A DNA stretch of 64,000 bases, from assembly GCA_948146395.1 (NCBI GenBank), contig OX411559.1:3706501-3770500 (forward strand), read 5' to 3'. This DNA is from Fragum whitleyi (lineage: Eukaryota; Mollusca; Bivalvia; Cardiida; Cardiidae). Made by a program: the position numbers and the translations under genes. Of the stretch, positions 13,801 through 28,800 are shown in pieces; within the stretch, counting starts at the first letter, position 1, and each line of letters opens with the position of its first letter. The notes beneath the pieces are model-generated. The model searched no databases, was not told where the DNA came from, and was given only the letters and a program-made list of their open reading frames with translations.

Positions 13801-16800
13801 AATATGTCTTAAATGTCCCCTGGTATTTCTCACACCAGTTATACCATTACATCCTTCCCTAGCCTCCAGCTGCTATCCAAAATAGGTCTTCTATTATTTA
13901 CCCATTTGTGGAAGACAAATAGTTGAAAAGAATGAGTGCCGCATCAAGGATCGAACCTGGGACCCCAAGTTTAGGAGTCTGATGGGCTACCAACTACAAT
14001 ATAATGTTTTCTTAAATGCTTTTCGGTGGTTTATCGAGAAATAATGGTAGATTATCACTTGATAAACTCACCGCAAAAGCAGTGAGATTATCAAAAACTT
14101 ATACCCTGCTTTTGAGCATTTCATCCTATCTGATGTCAACTATGCGGGGCGAAATAAGTGACATCACAATGAACGTTGCATAGCAATCACGCGCAAAATG
14201 ACGCGCTTTACGAAAATGTGTCCTAGAAATGTCATATTTTGTCTCATTTTTGCATTTAAGAAATAGAATAATTATTTGTTTTTCGTGTAAGATCGATAGA
14301 TATTTCATCTCGTGAACAACAAAAGCTATATTTTCACTCGTGGCTCCGCCACTCGTGAAAATATAGCTTTTGTTGATCACCCGATGAAATATAAATCGAT
14401 CTTACACTGAAACAAACGATTATCCTCTATATCCCCATAGTTTTGATGACGCATTAGTTAATCAATCAATCTCTTTATTCAATCTAGAAATGAACAATTT
14501 CTGTATTTTCAAAAAAGGGGGTTTGGATATTGAAATAAAAGGTATTTGATGGAAACTTTACAATAGTTACCTTATACCAATGTCCATGATAGGACACACA
14601 CATTTTAGCATCATCCAATGCAGCCCCATACTCCATCAGTTTCAGATATCCCTCTGCTCGATTACCGTATAAAACAGCGATATCTTTGCCCGGTATGTCT
14701 CGTAAAACGGCACGGGGTTGTTCAATGATTATTTCTATAGCCATGGTATACAGCTCTATTGATTCAAGAATATCCCCCGACTTGTATCTCTGGTTTCCTT
14801 GTTCTCGCAAATTGTTTACTTCATCCCATGAAAAGGCTGCAAACATTTTTTTTCAAATTTGAATCATCTAAAAGATTAACATTTAATTTTTAGTAAGTAA
14901 GAGTAATGGATTACCAAGTTACAATCACGTGCAAAATGATGCCCTTTACAAAAATATGTCATAGAAATTTCACTTTTTGTCTCATTTTTGCATTAAAGAA
15001 ATAGAATAATCGTTTGTTTTTTGTGTAAGATCAATTAATATTTCATTTTGTGAACAATTAAAGCTATATTTTTTCTTGCTCACTCAATGAAAAATAAATC
15101 GATCTTACACTGAAACAAACGATTATCCCCTATATCATCTGTTTCTTCAACTGTTTCATTTCATGATCTCACCTAAAGTGTTGTAATTTGAGTTGCAATG
15201 CTCCTCAGAGTACACCGTTGATGTTCTTCCCAAATCCTAAAGGTTTTGGTAGAAAACTAATGAAATTTTAAAGATTCCAACAAGATTGCAGTAGAGTATA
15301 ATTTGCAAAGAATTTGCACCATTTCATCATCCTGAACACAGGGCAGGACTCTCAAAGCTAAATGATACAAGTCCCTAAGACTAGCTAGGAACAACTTCAG
15401 AAAAGAATTGAATTTAGTTTCAAAGACTGTATCATTTTAAACATTTAATTACATTTAAGTCTTCAATTCTTTCCTGAAGGTGATCCCCAAAGGTACATAC
15501 ATATCTACATGTAGCTCAACCCAGGTAATGTTTTAGAGAAAAAATTTAAATAATTTTCTCTGCTTTTTAAACAGGGACTCCCAAACCTTCAGCAAGGACT
15601 CTTTTGATTCCTGTGAACACTTATTGTTGATTTTAAACTAAAAGCGTGATTGCAGTTACTTACCTGAAACCTTTTGGAAAAATAGATCAAATACATATCC
15701 ACTGTACAGTCTATCCAAGTAATCAACAGCCAATTTACCTCGGCCATCTTTCATTGTTGGACTGAAATGAAAGGCAAAAGTTCCAACAACAAAAATAATT
15801 TCTTCCATGGCTCAATATACATGTAGTATTTTCAATTTCAATACAAAAAGGAAATCCCCCACCCAAAAAACATCTAATTTTGAATAAATTTGACAGATGA
15901 CCTTGACCTTGTCATATGATCTTGACTTTGATACTAAAAGATGCGTATCATTCATATGTATGATCATGCCAAATATGAACAATGTATCTTAAATAGGCTG
16001 AAAGAAATTGCCATTTGTTTTTTGGATCAAGTTTTACAGACAGACAGACAACAGTTAAGTGATATCCTCTCGATTTTTCCATGGGGGGCATAAAACTTCC
16101 ATTTCCTTTTGGTATGAACTGTTTCAAATTTGGATTTTCTGCCATCCCATGCAAAAGCTTCACCCCTAGAATTTCTGTGTATAAACAACTATCAATCATT
16201 TTAGTGTATATTCCAAAACACACATGCAGTATTTTTTTGTTAATTGATTAGCAAACTGTATACATGGTGTGGAAGATTTGTGCATATGTAAACAAATCTT
16301 CCTAATTTTTCTGCTACCAAAACTAACTTTTATAGTAGAATATACCTTTCTTTTCTTAAGGTTGTTTTTTGTGTGATTTTTTTTCGTAATGATATGCAAA
16401 TTTTACGACAGGGGACGTTGAAAAACTGTGCATATGTATGACGGAAAACTTCTACCAAACCTTGAATTTTAAGCAAGAAATTCGGGGTTGAACCCTTTGC
16501 GCTGCGTTGAAGAAAATCCAAAGGAACAGTTCATAACTATTTCCTTTCACCCTTGTCCATGAATATGCACAACTTAGCATAAAACAATTCTTTTCTGAAG
16601 TTGAGTCCCTGAAGGGTCAAAGGGACTCATATTAAATATTTTTGAGGTCCTGGGATTCTTACTCTTGCACCTCTGAACCTGTAACCCTTCAATTCCTACT
16701 GACCTGAACCCTTTATCCAGGAAAGTCTCTGTCACTAGCACCAAGGTTTCTTCATCGGGTAAAGGCATCAACTGAGTAATTGTGTGGAAAATAGATTTAC

Positions 16801-19800
16801 CCCACCCATCTATAGCTTGTGTATTGAGTGATGCCAGAGGCTGTTTCAAAACTTCTGTTAGTAAACCTGTCCTACCTGTAAAGAACAACAAGTGGGCCAC
16901 AGTGGCCCTAAATTGCTCACCTGAGTTCACAATGTGAAATTTGTTTAAAGTAGGTTTTAAAAGAAGATGATGGAAAAATGACAAGCAAAAGCAATAATGT
17001 TGGTTTTATTCAACAAGCAAATTAATCTGACCAATTTTAAGGTTGACTGGATTAAAAATGTGTATGGTCATGTATTGAGTTCTCGACATACCTCCATAGT
17101 TTATTGTTACCCCAAATTTCTTCAAAATTTTGACTTCACAAGCCAGGATATCAAATGTGTTGACTGTATTCATCCCGTCTGAATTGGTCGTTTTTTTGAC
17201 AACAAATATGCAATGATTATACTACACATTTAAACAATTATCCCTGTACTTAAAGTTATCACTATTCCCTTTTTGCCTCTGTGCTAGAAATCCTTTTCTA
17301 TTTCTTCCTTCATTCAATTTTTAAACTACATTTCAATATTGGTTAAAGCACCTTTAACCAAAATGAGGTCAACCAGCTCTGCAGAAAATTCCCGCCGAAA
17401 GTTACATTTATTGAGGCCCAAAAGGGGAATATGTGTTATCTGTAATAATTGCTCCAGGTTTGAATTTTATTATTAACCAATGAAAACAAATAGTACAAGA
17501 GCTGTCGGAGGACAGCAAAGCTGGACTATTCCTAGTGCTGGATAGGAACAGCAAATCAATATCGACATTAGAAATTCAATAAAATGAAAGTCAAGAGAAA
17601 AGAATTTTTGTCTAGAGGCTGATATTATGGTCACAGAAGCATGTGCTGAGTTTCAAAGCAATAGCTTTAGTAGAAACAGCGATACAACTAACATAAAACA
17701 GCTGCACATAAAAACATAACCAAGATTTTTAAGGCCGAAAAGGGTTAAAATTCCACTAAATTAAATATCAGAGTAATGAATCTTTTCCTGTGGGCTAACA
17801 TTATGGTCAAAGAAGCATGTGTTAAGTTTCCAAGCAACAGCTATAGTAGAAATAGAGATATTACAGAAATACAACATTTGCACGTAAAAACTTAACCAAG
17901 AATTTCTAAGTCCAAAAAGGGTTAAAAATCGACTAATTTCTATACCAGAGAATTGAATCTTTATCAAAAGGCTGTTGTGATGATTATTGAAGCATGTGCA
18001 AAGTTTGAAAGCAAAAGCTTTCATAGAATTAGAGATATAACTGATGTACAACATTTGCATGTAAAAACTTAACCAAGAGTTTCTGAGTCTGAAAAAGGTT
18101 AAAATTCCACTAAATTCAAAATGAGAGTATTGAATCTTTGCCAAGAGGCTGATATTATGGTCAGAGAAGCATGTGCAAAGTTTCAAAGCAATAGCTTAAT
18201 TAGAATAAGAGATATTACAGAAATACGACATTTGCACGTAAAAACTTAACCAAGATTTTTTTAAGTCCGAAAAGGGTTAAAATTCAACTAAATTCTTTAT
18301 CAGAGTAATGAATCTTTGTCTAGATGCTGATGTTATGGCCACAGAAGCATGTGTAAATTTTATAAGAAATTTCTTTAACAGAAACAGAAATATTACAGAT
18401 AAACAACATTTGCACGTAAAAACTTAACCAAGATTTCTAAGTCCGAAAAGGGTTAAAATTCCACTAAATTCAATATCAAAGTAATGAATCTTTGTCTAGA
18501 TGCTGATGTTATGGCCACAGAAGCATGTGTAAAGTTTCAAAGCAATTGCTTTTATAGAAAGAGAAATATTACAGATAAACAACATTTGCACGTAAAAACT
18601 TAACCAAGATTTCTAAGTCCGAAAAGGGTTAAAATTCAACTAAATTCAATATCAGAGTAATGAATCTTTGTCTAGATGCTGATATTATGGTCACAGAAGC
18701 ATGTGCAATGTTTCAAATCTATAGCTTTAATAGAAACAGAGATTTTAACATTTGCATGTAAAAACTTAACCAAAGCATTACGCCGATGCCGACGCTGACG
18801 CCGACGCCCAGGTGACTGGAATAGCCCCCCTATTCTTCGAATTGTCGAGCTAAAAATCATGAAATGTTATTATTTTTTTTTCTTATTAAAGTGGTCAGTT
18901 AAAATACGGAAATACAATCTTTGATGAAGAAAACAACTTTCCTCAAACTTACATGAAAGGTTAAACTATGTGATATCAAGGGCATGTCATTTTTTGTATG
19001 AACCTTGTTTCCATGTGGGGTTTTCTTCGATTTTTATAGATGGCAAAAAATAAATTATTCTAATGCTTCTTCTATATTAATTTTTCAAATAATTTTTCAA
19101 CTATGATGATTTCTGGCACAGTAGATTAAGTTTTCAAACACTTGCTTAAATTACGTAACTTATATTTACTTTCGAGAATAGGGGTATGCGGCTTTTGTAA
19201 GTTACTTTTCACACAAGTTTCGCAGATGATTAATTTTAACTGCTCAAACAACACATTGGAACTTTTTTAATTATATTTTGTGGCTTAATGATTAAAGTTA
19301 ACAATTAAATGATAACAAGAGGTCCATAGTGGCCCTTAATCACTCACCTGAGTGAACTGGCCAAAACTAATTAAGAGAAGGTTTTGAAAGGTTTTTTTTT
19401 CCAATTTTCAGGTTTTCAGGTAAAAAAATCTGACTTCCAGAGCGCCTGAGTGAGGTAAGCTAAAAACAGTGAATATTGTTCAATTCAATTCAAGATTTCT
19501 CAGGAATGACAGACAGACAGACGTACAGCCGGAGGACAGACGGACGGACGACCAGGGCCATAACATAATAGGTCCTTTCGGGGGTATAAAAAGGCACGTG
19601 CTGGCTTTCTCTGCTGAAATGTGATTAGGCTAAAATATGGCCTCTAAAGTGTCCACAAGATTTTTTCTAAGATTTGACCAAGTGACCTGTTTTTTTTACC
19701 CAATTTTGAACTTCTCCAAGATTTTACAGAGAAAATTCTTTTGGTCCATATTCAGGTTGATGAGGCTGAAAATGTGGCCTCTTAGAATATTAACAAGATT

Positions 19801-22800
19801 TGACCCCATGACCTAGTTTTGACCCCTCTTGATCAAATTGTCCAAGATCTCATCAAAATTATCATTTTGATTAATACTCAAGTTGATTGAAAACATGTAA
19901 AAAGCTTAAAGATTTGGAGTCTGAGGATCAAGTAGGAAGGATAATTGTAACTAGATCAGTTGCAAAGTGGATTTATACCACCCCCCTAGCCCCCCTGGCA
20001 CCTTTTGTCCCAGTTTGGTAAGTCGTTTTCAGACAAAGTTCAGCTGTGACCTTGACTTTTGACCTTCATTATCCTTAAGCAATAGGGCACCTTCGTAGAT
20101 CATGGGCTACAATTGTGCACAGTTTCATGATTCTAGGTCCCTTTGTTCTTGAGTAAGAGTCTGAAAAGGAAAATGGCTACAGATAGACGGATGGACAGAC
20201 AGATGGGGCGATACTAATATACCCCCCACTTCGTAGGAAGGATGAATAATTATGTCAAGTAGTGGAGTTAAGCTTACCTGTCAATAAAGCAAATCTAGTC
20301 ACTGCATGCAGGGGTCTGTCCCTCTCATTCACTTTAAATCCTTCCAATGCTGTCATGTTACCATGGCGAGAGATCACAACGAATAAAACATCCAGGAGAC
20401 CTGCATTATCCCCCATACGACCCACACGTTGTAGATACCTGAATATTGTCTTGAGATCTAGGGAATCTTTGGAACATTTACCGGCCACTCCTACACACAA
20501 CCTGTCTAATGCTTTTTCTGAAATAAAACAACCAACTATTTACATATAATACCTACTTAGTATTTTGTATGAAAAAAATATCTAATGAGTTTGGGAGAAT
20601 TGATCATTGTCGAGGCTCTGCCCAGACAATTATTAATTCTCACAACCAAGTTAGATATTTTTTTCATACAATACATTAAATTTGCATTAATATTCATCTT
20701 ATATACTCTATTTGTCTTGTTTTCGTCAATGTTTCTAACTATAATGCAAGTTTCTAAAAATAACTAAATTATATCATTGTTCGAACTAGAGGCGCTTGAG
20801 CGCCTGATTCGCTCCACAGGCCTAAATATCCTGATAATGATTATTAGAGGATGATAAGGCGGTAATGAACAAAAATCATTCCAGTCTAATTTGTTTGAAA
20901 TCCAAAAATAAAAATTTCAACATTAACAGAATGTTACTGCACAATATACGGTTCATTTATCTATAAAATTTTGATTGTAGATCTTTCCACTTTTCACCAA
21001 ACACCACTATAAGGGTGTTACTTCACAATAATTGTTTGTCATCAAAACAAAATTCTAACTAATGATAACTATAAAAGCCATGAATGGCTTGAGTCGCTCC
21101 ACAGGCTAGAAATTCTTGAAATAGCAAATCTAAGGTTTGCCTAGATTTTAAGATATTTTGGTTTCTACTGCTGTTGAAATGAATTTCAATGTTTCCACTA
21201 TATAACATTTATAATTACCTCTGCCCATAAAAGACATATTTGTCATCCAATGACATTAATTTTTCGCTTCACCCAATGATCATTCCAGTGAAATTTGGTT
21301 GATATCCCTCAATTACATTCTGAGAAAATGGTTTTTAAAGTTTCCACTATATATGATATAGAGAAATGACCTCCGCAAATAGAATACATATTTTCCATCC
21401 GATTACAAAATTTTTTGAAATACTGATACAGGGTCACTCAAGGATCATTCAAGTAAAATTTGGTTTATATCCATCGATAAAATTCTGAGAAATTGATTTT
21501 CAAAGTCTCCACTATATAACATATAGAGAAATGACCTCCACCCATAAAATACATATTTTTCATCCGATCACAATAATTTTTGGCATACTGATAAAGATTC
21601 ACTCAAGGATCATTCCAGTGAAATTTGGTTGATATCCATCAATTACATTTCATCTAAAATTTAATTGGTATCCATCAATTAAAATCTGAAAAAACTCACT
21701 TTTTACCATATTTTGAAATTAGCCACGCCCATTAAATCCATGTTTTTCATTGAATCAAAATTTCTTGAACAACTTTGAAAGAGGTACATTCCTGTGAAGT
21801 TTGGTTGAAATTCATCCAGTAGTTTCTGTAGAGTAGATTTTTAAAGAAAAAGTTTACGACAGGACCCACGCACGCACAGACGGACGGACGACCGCACGAT
21901 GGACACAACGCCATGACAATAGCCCCAGTGGCTTACAGCCAGTGGAGCTAATAAGAAGTAAAATATCAAATCCAATACATTTAATCTGTTCAATGCCTTA
22001 GAGTGCATTCAACTCAGCTCTTTTTTCCCCACTCTGAACCTCAGTGGACCACTTTACACCACTTGTATGTCCTCTTTGTGCAGTCACCCTTTGTTCAACT
22101 TAACTGGCCAATTCTCAGAGGGTATTCTCAGGCTTATTCAACAAATGTTTCTACACATTTGGATTCCAACAAAGCTTATGTTCCTTCTTACCTACAATTT
22201 TACACCTATTAAATTTAATGAGTCTATAAAAATTATCATTTAGGTGATATCAAAAGTGATCAAATATTCACTTTATATGTTGAAATGTCCTCTGCCAATA
22301 TAGAGCATGCTGTTCATCTAATCAAATATATTTTGCAGCATGATACAACTTCACAGATTTAAAATTACCGTAATTTTTGGTTGAAATTCGTCTGCTTAAA
22401 CTTTGAAAAAAGTTTGTTTTACCCTATATTGAGTATTACACCATACAACATATCAAAAGAAATGACCTTTGACAATAAAATGCAAATTTTGCATCTGATC
22501 ACAATAATTTTTTGCAGGCTGATAAAGGATCACTATAAGATCATTCTAGTGAAATTCGGTTAATATCCATCAGTTAGATTCAAAGAAAATGATTTTCAAA
22601 GTTTTCACAATATAACATATAGAGCAATGACCTCCGCCGATAAAACACTTATTTTTCATCTGATCACAATATATATTTACAGACTTGTAAAGGATCACTA
22701 AAGAATCATTCAAATGAAATTTGGTTGTTATCCATTTGTTGGGTTCTGAGAAAATGGTTTTCAAAGTTTCCACTTTATAACATATAAAGAAATGACGTCC

Positions 22801-25800
22801 GCCCATAAAAGACACATTTTGCATCTGATCACAATAATTTTTTGTAGACTGATAGAGGGTCACTCAAGGATAATTCATGTGAAGTTTGATATATATCCAT
22901 CAACTAGTTTCTGAGAAAAGCCACCTATTACCATATATGGAAATTAGCCACGCCCACTACAGCCATGATTTTCAACCAATTAAAATTCTTTGAAGGAATC
23001 TGATAGAGGGTCACCCAAGCGACATTCCTGTGAAATTTGATTGAAATCCATCCAGTATTTTATGAGGAGAAAATTTTTAAAGTAAAAGTTTACGGTCGGA
23101 CGCACGGACACACTCACGGACGTCGGACACCCTGCCATGACAATAGCCAGCTGGCCTTTCGGCCAGTGGAGCTAAAAATAACTGTGATATCATAAAAAGT
23201 ATCATATGGGATGTTATCACACGCTTAATAATAAAGTTATAAGATAAAAATATTTATCTATCAAAACAACTATGATTTGACAAAATGTCATAAACCTGTT
23301 CGGTACAACACAGGCCCTCTTGTTGTTCAATCTATCTAAAATTTGAATCTGTTTTTAGTTGTATACTTTTGATTCCTTGAATCTAAGTTGCAACAAACTG
23401 CAATTATAAGTGAAAACAAGAGCCATGTCAGACATGGCCATCCCCTGCCATCAAAGCTTGATGGTTAACTGAAGCCTTATCAAAGGGCAATAACTCTTAA
23501 GTTGTCCAAGCAAGAGTTGTAGATCTTGTGCACTGCACTTCTCCATGAGATCCATCCACCTATAAAGTTTCAAGTTGATAGCTTTTATACTTTAGGAGAT
23601 ATGCTCCAGGCAAGTTTAGCGGCAGAATGACCGTATTACGGATGAAGATCCTTTGCAGAACAGCGGGGGATAACAAGCAGTAATTTACATTTGAATAGGC
23701 CAGAGAAATTACATGTGAACATCAACTTCTAGTCTTATTTCTATGTTTTCTGAACTTTATTATTAGTTTGTTTGTTTGAATGGGGTTTTACACTGCTTTT
23801 AAAATTATTGCAGTCATATTGTGGAGGCTGGAGCACCTAGCAAATGGAATCCTGGTATTTCTCACACCAGTACTACCATCACATCCTGTCCTAGCCTCCA
23901 GTTGCTACCCTACAGAGGTATACGCTTATAAACTCATTAGTGGTAGACAAATAGTCGGAAGAATGAGTGCCACCGTCAGGGATCGAACCCAGGACCTCTA
24001 GATTGACAGTCCAACACTTCCAACTGCGCTATGACAGCTTTATTATTAGTATCTTATTTAAATAATTAAAAAGCTGGAGTTAACTTTTAATTTGTTTTTC
24101 TACGATTAATACCAGTTTTAAAAGTTGTTTTATCCAATTGTGGTGGAGATCGGAGCACCTAACCAAAGGCTTCTTATATTTCTCTCACCAGTACTACCAC
24201 ATCCTTTCCCAGCCTCAAGCTATTCATTAAACATTTTTATAATATGACCAGCGTCGTGGGAGTGAAATAAACCTGTTGAATATTTCTGATATCACACAGG
24301 TGTTATTACACTAGTGGAATAACTATGCAAATGAGCTTAGAAAATTGTTTTTTCATTGCAAAAATGACATCATTGTGATTATGATGACGTCAATTTGCAA
24401 ACGGCATTATATGCTTTGCGGAACAACTTGAAATATAAATATCAAGAATTTCCTCAGTTTATTGCAAAACTTCAGGTCATATCATAAATAGAATACTAAA
24501 TTTGTGTTCATAAAATACCAAATTTATTAAACTTGTCATCTTAAACAGATAAAAACTCGGCAAAGCCTTGATTTAATTTGTGTATAAATAACTCTTTTAA
24601 TAATTTTGGAATTAAATGACCACTCATTCAAAATCCTGTATATTCACCCATTTGTAGGAAGCAAATGGCAAAAATGCAATTGCGAGAGATTGAACCAAGA
24701 GGTACACATGAGAGGGGGTAAAGTCAGTCTAAAAACTTTCTTTCACAATAAAATCCTATGTTGTTGGTACTCATTTGAATTGTCTCAATAAGACGATTCT
24801 AATGAGTACCCACAACATAGGGTTTGAGCTATGATTTATGAAATTCTTTGATCTAAAATCCAAAATACCCTATCTATCTGTAACTTTGAGAACCTGGTAC
24901 CCTATTACTGGGAGTCTAATGTGCTACTTCCTGGACTACGTAAGTGGCTTGTTGAAAGATTCCAACCTAGGACCTATTGTTTATAAGTCCTTGGTATGTA
25001 CTTTACAAATGTGCCACGACTGTGGCTCACTCCCCCATATAGTTTTCTGATCAATCACCTGTTTGGTGAGACAAATGATGGGACAGAATATCAATGGCCC
25101 AGTGTAAAACAATCATAACTCCCTACAAACATATAGTGCCACTGTCAGGGAACCAGGGGCCTGTTTTACTTAACTACTGAAAAAATTAATTCTAAGTCAA
25201 AATCACAAATGGTACCTGGTGTTTTCATTCATTGTTAGATTCTGCCTTGCAATATCTCATTAGAAAGGTCTTAAGAATATAATTACAATGACATGATATA
25301 TGGCAGATTTCCATATATATAGTTACTACTGTAGAATCAACTTTAACTTTTGACTTATGCAAAAAATGCTCATTTATAAAAGATGTTTAGTAAAAACAGG
25401 TCCCCATAATGGGAGTTCAACTCACTTCCAACCTCACTAAGACAGCAACTACCTCACCTTTTATGGTACCTTTCAATAGTTTCTGATCAAACTTTGGTCC
25501 GAAAACCAGATGGGCAATACATTTCCATTCTCCAAGGGTTGACATTTTCTGTAGAATTGTGGGCCAAATATCTTTGTCAACAAAATTGAGCTGGTTATAA
25601 CAGGTGATGAGATCTTTTGCTGCAAACAAAATGATAGTTTTGTGATACACAAATTAACCCTTTAACAGAATTTTAAAGAACTTTGACCTTGATAGATGAC
25701 CTTGAATTAATAATATATCTTGATTCCTGCAGATATGTATCATTCAGATCTATCATCATGCCAAATATTATCATTTTACTGGTCTTGACACTAACTTCTT

Positions 25801-28800
25801 TTTGATCTCATGTGCCCTCCCTGATAATAACAGGCCCTCAACGAAATCTATATTCATTTTTAGTAATGTAAAAGTAATCTTTATGAAAAACATTGTGGTA
25901 AAAGGAGAAATTGCTAGTGATAAGCAATTTCATCTTTTACCGCAATGTTTTCCATAAAGAAATGAAAAAAAAACTTAAAAGGTTGGCAATAATATGACAA
26001 TTAATAACAGGCTTGAAGGACCTGTAACATTGCATCTTCTGCCAGCCCTCCCTGAAATCTACAGGTCTCAGGCCAAAGGACTGGTGTTAGTGTCGACCCC
26101 TGTTGTATCTTGAATAGCCTTGAAGTAATTTGAAAAATTTTTTTTTTTTTTTTTTTCGCAGAAAGACAAACAGGCAGAAGAACACTGATAGAACAATATT
26201 GATGCAGGCCCATACCCTTGCCTCTTACAAGCCTGAAAGTGGATAAAAAATCTAAGCTAAAAAGGAGCCCACTTTGTAGTTTCAGAGAAGAAGATTTCCT
26301 TTTCACCATTGTGGGGCCCTTTTTTCATGACACGTCAGCCCATACAGCTCAAACTATCAACCCAATCCTAATTTAATGGAGGAATCTGAAAGAGCATGTC
26401 CTGAGGATCATTTCTGTAAAATAAGGTTGAATTATGACGAGTAGTTTCAGAGAAGATTTTTTATATTTTACCATTGTCGGCCCCTTTTTTTGTGACACGT
26501 CAGCCGATAGTGCTCAAACTTACAACCTGATCCAAATTTAACATCGATTCCTAAAAGAGCATTATCTGAGGATAATTTCTGTAAAGTTTGGTTGAATTCT
26601 GACCAGTAGTTTCAGAGGAAAAGATTTGTTTATATTTCACCATAATGGGCCTCATTTTTTAGTGATTTTTACAGTCTGTAGCACCCAACATATCAACCCG
26701 ATCAGAATTTCTTGGAGGAGTCCAAGCAAAAGCATGTCCCAAGGATTAATCATGTGAAATTTGGTAACATTCTGCCCAGTAGTTTCAAAGTAGAAGATGT
26801 TTAAATGAAAAATTTACGCACAGACACACTGACTTACCACCCCAAACGATATAAGCTCTGCTGGACTTAGTCCAGAGGAGCTAAAAATTTGGGTAAAGAA
26901 GAAATTACTTGAACTTGTCACAAGCAATTTCTTTTTTTTTTCTTCCATGTTTTTCTTCCAATCTTTGGATTCTAGCTGAAAACAGCTTTCAATAAATTCT
27001 TTCATTCACAGGTAACATTCTAAATTTTTGGCTCAATATATTTTTAATGAAAACAAATGTTTTCCAAATTCCTTCAAATTGAAGTTGTTAACATCGGTTA
27101 CAATCATCCAAGGAAGACAAATGATTTCCAAATTACTTCAATTCGAAGTTGATATCATCTGTTACCACGGCACCATCCGAATTTTGACCATTTCAACATT
27201 TTTGTCTATTGGTAATGCAGGGTTTAAGTCTGACTTTAACAAAACAGGGTCCAAAGGACTCAACAAAAGGGCTGCTAGGGGTCCTTTCTTAAAGTTTTGG
27301 GGTCCCTGATTAAGATACAGACAATTTCTTTTTAGTAGGGGAAAACTGTAGAAGTTCGGACAGACGTTTAAGTTCGGACAAACTTTTTAAGAATATTTTT
27401 TGAAAAAGCAATGACACTAGCGATCTTATCAAATATTTCGATACATTCTGAAATATATATCGCATAAGTCAGTTTAATTTGTGATAAAATAATAGATATG
27501 CTGGCGGAAATAAAACTATTTGAAGTCAGAAACCCCTGGCTACCTTGGGAAAGGTACTGACATTCATACATTGCTGACGAATATAGGCTCGGTCAACGGT
27601 TAAGATATAGGTATGAATTGGCGAGAAATAATTGTAAAACGGTTATTATTCTATTAAAATGTCAAAGAGGTGTTTAATTTTAATAAAATAATCAACAATT
27701 ATTTGCTCAGAAACGTAATATGTAGCTTTTTTAGAAGTGTCCGAATTTCCACCTTCAATTTTCAACAGAAGTAAAAATTCGGACTATACAATTTGTTTAC
27801 TTTGAAAACCAAGTAATATCAATTTATCCCCTTATATCTATTATTTCTTTGAATATGTTCGAACTTAGAACACGTTTTGACATATCATGTCAGCGTCTGT
27901 TAATATACTCATTTGTCTGTATTTTATTCGAAATATTTGCCAATTTTCAACATCAAACTTGATGAATAAATATAGTATCAATAGTCAAAGTATTCCTGAA
28001 TTGAAGTTTTAAAGCTTCATATTAACATTCTTCATTCAAACTAACAAAGGCTGTGTCTTTATTCCCCTAATTATTGATATTCCTTAATTGTCCAAAATTT
28101 CGACGATAAACATGTCCGAGTTTTATCGCTTGCATGTCCGAATTTTTCCAACCCTGTCTGAATTTACCCATTTCACAGTACTCTCAAACTTCTCGTTTTC
28201 ACAACATTTTGGCCATCATTTGCTCCACATTTTTTGGATAAAATGCAAGTTAAATGACCGCTCGAGTGATGAGAATACGGCTAGCGTCCCGGTTTCCACC
28301 TGTAGCTTCAGAATCAAGCCTGAAATAAGGTTGGTAAAAAACGTCCGAATTTACCCGGTTTTCCCCTACTAAACTTATTTCTATTTGAATTTAGAACTTT
28401 TCCCAGATTAAAGGTAAAGAAGGTATTGGATATAATACTGACTATTTGGGGCTCAACTTCAAACAGTCTTCAATACTTTTCTGAAGCTGATCCCCAGAGG
28501 GTATCAGGGACTTGCCTCAGAATGTTTTGAGGGTCCTGGCTACTTATTTTAGAGTCTCACACTCGCAAAACCTGCGTCCCCTAAAACCCTGGTAATGTAT
28601 TTGAGAAGAGCAGAATAACTTACCATTTAGATTCTGTAGCTGTATAACAGCTTCAACAATGAAATTCATTTTCAAATCACTGCTCACACTGGCATATGTG
28701 TAGCCGTCAAGGTACGCTGTAAACCCATCTCGCAGGGCACCCATTTGGCACAATATTTTACCCTTCCACCAATGACTCTGTCAGAAAAAAAACAAGATGT

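Noticed and set aside
17761..18186. 141-codon frame with repeated LCTCF / LRNSWLSFY residues
   Set aside because: A shadow of the 177-bp family C array; the repetition in the peptide mirrors the DNA units.
17495..18853. Regular direct repeats that might suggest a CRISPR array
   Set aside because: Units are 177 bp with no short conserved repeat and unique spacer pattern, and the window is plainly eukaryotic.
23940..24039. tRNA-like sequences with box A and box B (here and in other SINE copies)
   Set aside because: They have SINE bodies attached, lack a well-paired acceptor stem, and occur as a dispersed family, so they are SINE heads and not tRNA genes.
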